From contig CALSCO010002280.1 in assembly GCA_943704415.1 (NCBI GenBank), forward strand, positions 1-33,150: DNA of 33,150 nt. Direction: 5' to 3'. The first letter of the stretch is position 1. Every line of letters begins with the position of its first letter. The position numbers were made by a program, and so were the translations under genes. Below the pieces are notes generated by a model that was not told the DNA's origin, did no database searches, and worked only from the letters and a program-made list of their open reading frames with translations. This DNA comes from Parvularia atlantis (lineage: Eukaryota; Opisthokonta; Rotosphaerida). Positions 30,207 through 33,150 of this stretch are shown here, in pieces.

Positions 30207-30783
30207 ATGGCCGCCACCGTGGACGCGCCGTCACCCTGGAGCAAGGCGCTGCGCCGCGACGCGCAGTGGACGACGGTGCGGTGTGCGGCCGCTGCGGCGC
30301 CGTGCGGCCCGCGATGCCGCTGAGACCGATGCTTACACGACGCGTGCGCCCGCCCGCGCGGCGCGCAGGAGGAGCTGCAGGACGTGACGTACTGGGTGCG
30401 GCAGGCCGTCTCGGCGCTGCTCGGCGTGCTCTTCGGCGTGCTCGGCGTGACCGGGTGGGCCGGGATGGCCACGTGCGTGCCACCTGCTATGCCGCGCTGT
30501 GCCTATGCCGGTGCTGGTGCTGACGGCGCGCGCGATCGGGGCACACAGCTACGTCGCCGTGTCGGCCGGCGTCGTGCACGTCTACTACCGCTCGTACCTG
30601 CGAGTGGACGACCAGGAGCACGGCGGGCCGTGGGAGGTGCATAAGGACGCGTTCATGAGCGCCTTTGCGACGTTCCTGGTGCGTGCGCTTGCGCCCGCGT
30701 GCACATCGCGCTGATCTGCGCTCACACGTGCCTGCTCGTAGCTGACGTGGATCGTCACACACACGACCGCGCACACGGCATGA
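30207..30783 (+). CDS. RAB5IF: RAB5IF/RCAF1-type respirasome assembly and membrane-insertion factor
   Basis: Small multi-spanning membrane protein of the C20orf24 family, linked in animals to respirasome assembly and an ER multipass-insertion complex. The ATG at 30207 begins MAATVDAPSPWSKALRRD. Three introns (30276-30368, 30473-30548, 30679-30741) join EELQDVTYWVRQAVSALLG, VLFGVLGVTGWAGMA, YVAVSAGVVHVYYRSYLRVD, EHGGPWEVHKDAFMSAFATF and LTWIVTHTTAHTA before TGA at 30781-30783. The human counterpart has DVIYWFRQ, GVLYLYFSNYLQID and EYGGTWELTKEGFMTSFA at the same places. Length is about 115 residues, near the family norm. It starts 55 bp after the uL10m stop. Confidence 0.85.
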
Positions 30784-31240
30784 CTCGCGCGGCGTGAGTG
30801 AGCGCGACGTCGCCGCCTTCCCTGCGCTGGCACATCTAGACCCGCTGCTGACCGTGAGACAAAGAGGGGGCAAGAAGTCGAAACTGGCGACCTGAGCTGG
30901 CGATCTGAGCTGCGCACTCGACGGTGGCAGCCGCGCGCTGGACAGAGAAGCAGGCAAAGTAGAGAGCGATGCACGGCCAGCCGAGCAAAGCAGGCCGTCA
31001 CGTGACGCGTGCGTACCTTTGATGACGCAATTGGCTGACGTGCCACTGATCGGCGGCTGACGTAATCAAATGGATGACGTGGCAGAAGCTGCTCGATTGT
31101 GGCAAACATGAGCTGGGGGATCGCGGAGTGTTTGGCGGCTGACCCCCGTGAAACCCGCAAACACGAGCTGCCACGCCGCCGTAGGACGGGCGGGCTGACG
31201 TGGCGCCGCGGGTATATAAGGGCCGCGGGCGCGCGATAGT
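30784..31240 (+). promoter_or_regulatory. Polyubiquitin promoter with clustered bZIP-type sites and a TATA box
   Basis: GTCACGTGAC (30997-31006) is a perfect 10-bp palindrome around an E-box. TGACGCAAT lies at 31023-31031 and overlaps ATTGG (inverted CCAAT) at 31030-31034. TGACGT cores lie at 31037-31044 (TGACGTGC), 31058-31065 (TGACGTAA), 31075-31082 (TGACGTGG) and 31196-31203 (TGACGTGG). TATATAAG at 31213-31220 is the only clear TATA box in the window and places the transcription start near 31245. These cores match ATF/CREB and unfolded-protein-response (TGACGTGG) elements. The factors are inferred. Confidence 0.7.
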
Positions 31241-31306
31241 GTCACGCACTTCCTGCTCTCCCCTGCCAGAGCTTACGTCGACCGCAACAGCCACCACAGC
31301 CACCAG

Positions 31307-32130
<824 letters not shown>

Positions 32131-32247
32131 GCGCTTCGCGCCGACCGCCATCACGCCGCCCTCCCTCTTGTGCCCCATGTGCTCACCTGTTTGACCCAAA
32201 GGCGTGAAATCTCCCCCCAAAGACACAGACACAAAACACAGGCGAGC

Positions 32248-33150
32248 TCACGCGCCCTTGAGGCGCAGCGCCAGCTCGTCGCGCTCCTTGGGATCGAGCG
32301 TTTTCATGATGGCCAGCAGCGCGTTGACGGCCGCCGTCTTGTCCTTCTCGCCCTCGTGCAGGATCGTCGCGGTGATCTGCGCGCGCGGCGGCGGCGGCTC
32401 AGGGCGCGCGGCACGCGAGCGGCGGGAGACGCACCCGGTCGCGCTCGAGCGCCTGCAGCCGCGTCGCGATCACGCTCTGGAAGCGCGTCATCCAGTCGAG
32501 CGCGGCGCGGTCGTCGTCCCACTTGTCGTCGGGGCAGTCGTGCGCCATCCACTCGCGCAGCATGCGCACGGCGTCCGGGCGCGGGTGCGTGCTCTGCGCG
32601 ACGTCCGCAATCAGTGCCACAACAACAACAGGGCAGACGACGCCGACGACTCACGAGGCGCTTGAAGAGCTGCTCCTCCTCCAGCCGCCGCCGCAGCCGC
32701 GCGGCAAAGACGCGACGCGCGTTGCGCCACTCGACCACGGCGCGGATCGCGCCCTTCTCCTTCATGCGCCCGGCTGTGTCGTGCAGGTCGGCAAAATGCA
32801 GCGCCACCTGGTAGTAGATCGGCAGCAGCTCCTTCTCGCGCTTCTCCATCTTGGTCTTGGCCGACGCGCGTTCCTCGGGGCTCAGCTTGTCCGACGCGAG
32901 CTGCTCCTGTGCTGTCGGTCAGTGTGTGCAGAGCGTGAACGAGAGCGGCGCGTGCCTTGAGCGCGCGGTACGTGTCGTCCACGCGCAGCATCGTGCTCAG
33001 CAGCGTCGCTTTCCTGAACTTGATCTGCGCGCCGTCGTTCGAGTTCAGTCCACTCCCCTGACACTCCACCGCAGTCAACAGACGCACCTCAACCGTGCCC
33101 TCGGGCTCCAGCACGCCGCCGCGCGACGTCGGGTCGGCGTACATCTCGAT
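32248..33150 (-). CDS. Acetyl-CoA carboxylase, C-terminal part (5' portion outside the window)
   Basis: End of the carboxyltransferase domain of the large eukaryotic multifunctional enzyme that makes malonyl-CoA in the cytosol. Visible blocks: EMYADPTSRGGVLEPEGTVE, IKFRKATLLSTMLRVDDTY, LLPIYYQVALHFADLHDT, AGRMKEKGAIRAVVEWRNAR, then WMAHDCPDDKWDDD and a final helix ALLAIMKTLDPKERDELALR before LKGA and TGA at 32248-32250. These align with the C-terminus of human ACC1 (EMYADRESRGSVLEPEG, HQVAVQFADLHDTPGRM). Four introns are inferred: near 33022-33084, 32910-32960, 32596-32655 and 32391-32440. The biotin carboxylase, biotin carrier and most of the carboxyltransferase lie beyond 33150. Confidence 0.96.

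Overview
This window is nuclear DNA from a eukaryote with a GC-rich, gene-dense genome. The evidence is more than 100 very short spliceosomal introns (commonly 50-57 nt), eukaryote-only families (Sec7 ARF-GEF, exportin-1, SUMO E1 subunit, polyubiquitin, eukaryotic acetyl-CoA carboxylase), and a TATA promoter with a 5' UTR intron. Intergenic gaps are often only 50-120 bp. The gene mix does not fix the lineage. A GnT-II (MGAT2-type) glycosyltransferase is not expected in Dikarya yeasts and moulds. An Ole1-type desaturase with a C-terminal cytochrome b5, ubiquitin with Ser19, RAB5IF and a TYSND1-type peroxisomal protease fit an early-branching fungus, a unicellular opisthokont relative or an amoebozoan-like protist. 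This placement is inference.

Layout. 1-99: tail of an unidentified gene (+). 367-9032: a very intron-rich BIG-type Sec7 ARF guanine-nucleotide exchange factor (+). 9099-15246: a minus-strand run of SUMO-activating enzyme subunit 1, GnT-II, a NUFIP1/CCCH protein, ankyrin-like remains, and an acyl-CoA desaturase fused to cytochrome b5. 15697-16555: a BTB protein (-), divergent from a LITAF-domain protein (17066-17622, +). This is followed on + by the TYSND1-type protease (17675-20096), a two-membrane-segment protein resembling the Tim21/Coa1 class (20171-21121), a tandem-repeat region, and a LipC-like membrane esterase (21749-23663). 23933-28711: exportin-1 (-), divergent from mitochondrial ribosomal protein uL10m (29066-30151, +), RAB5IF/RCAF1 (30207-30783, +) and a two-unit polyubiquitin gene (31669-32130, +). 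The window ends in the carboxyl-terminal end of acetyl-CoA carboxylase (-).

The genes are mostly housekeeping: vesicle traffic and Golgi glycosylation (BIG, GnT-II, LITAF), lipid metabolism (desaturase, esterase, acetyl-CoA carboxylase), ubiquitin and SUMO, nuclear export, and mitochondrial and peroxisomal maintenance. I see no operon-like functional cluster, no mobile element, no CRISPR array, no tRNA or rRNA gene and no viral remnant.

The most notable signals are: a splicing code built on GTGCG donors and CTGAC/CTCAC branch-like sites very close to CGCAG acceptors; a desaturase whose third histidine box has lost two of its three histidines; a threonine at the leptomycin-B cysteine position of exportin-1; a cluster of TGACGT sites plus a GTCACGTGAC palindrome ahead of polyubiquitin; and two unrelated upstream repeat arrays that share GTAACTCA. 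I did not find a clearly new multi-gene system.
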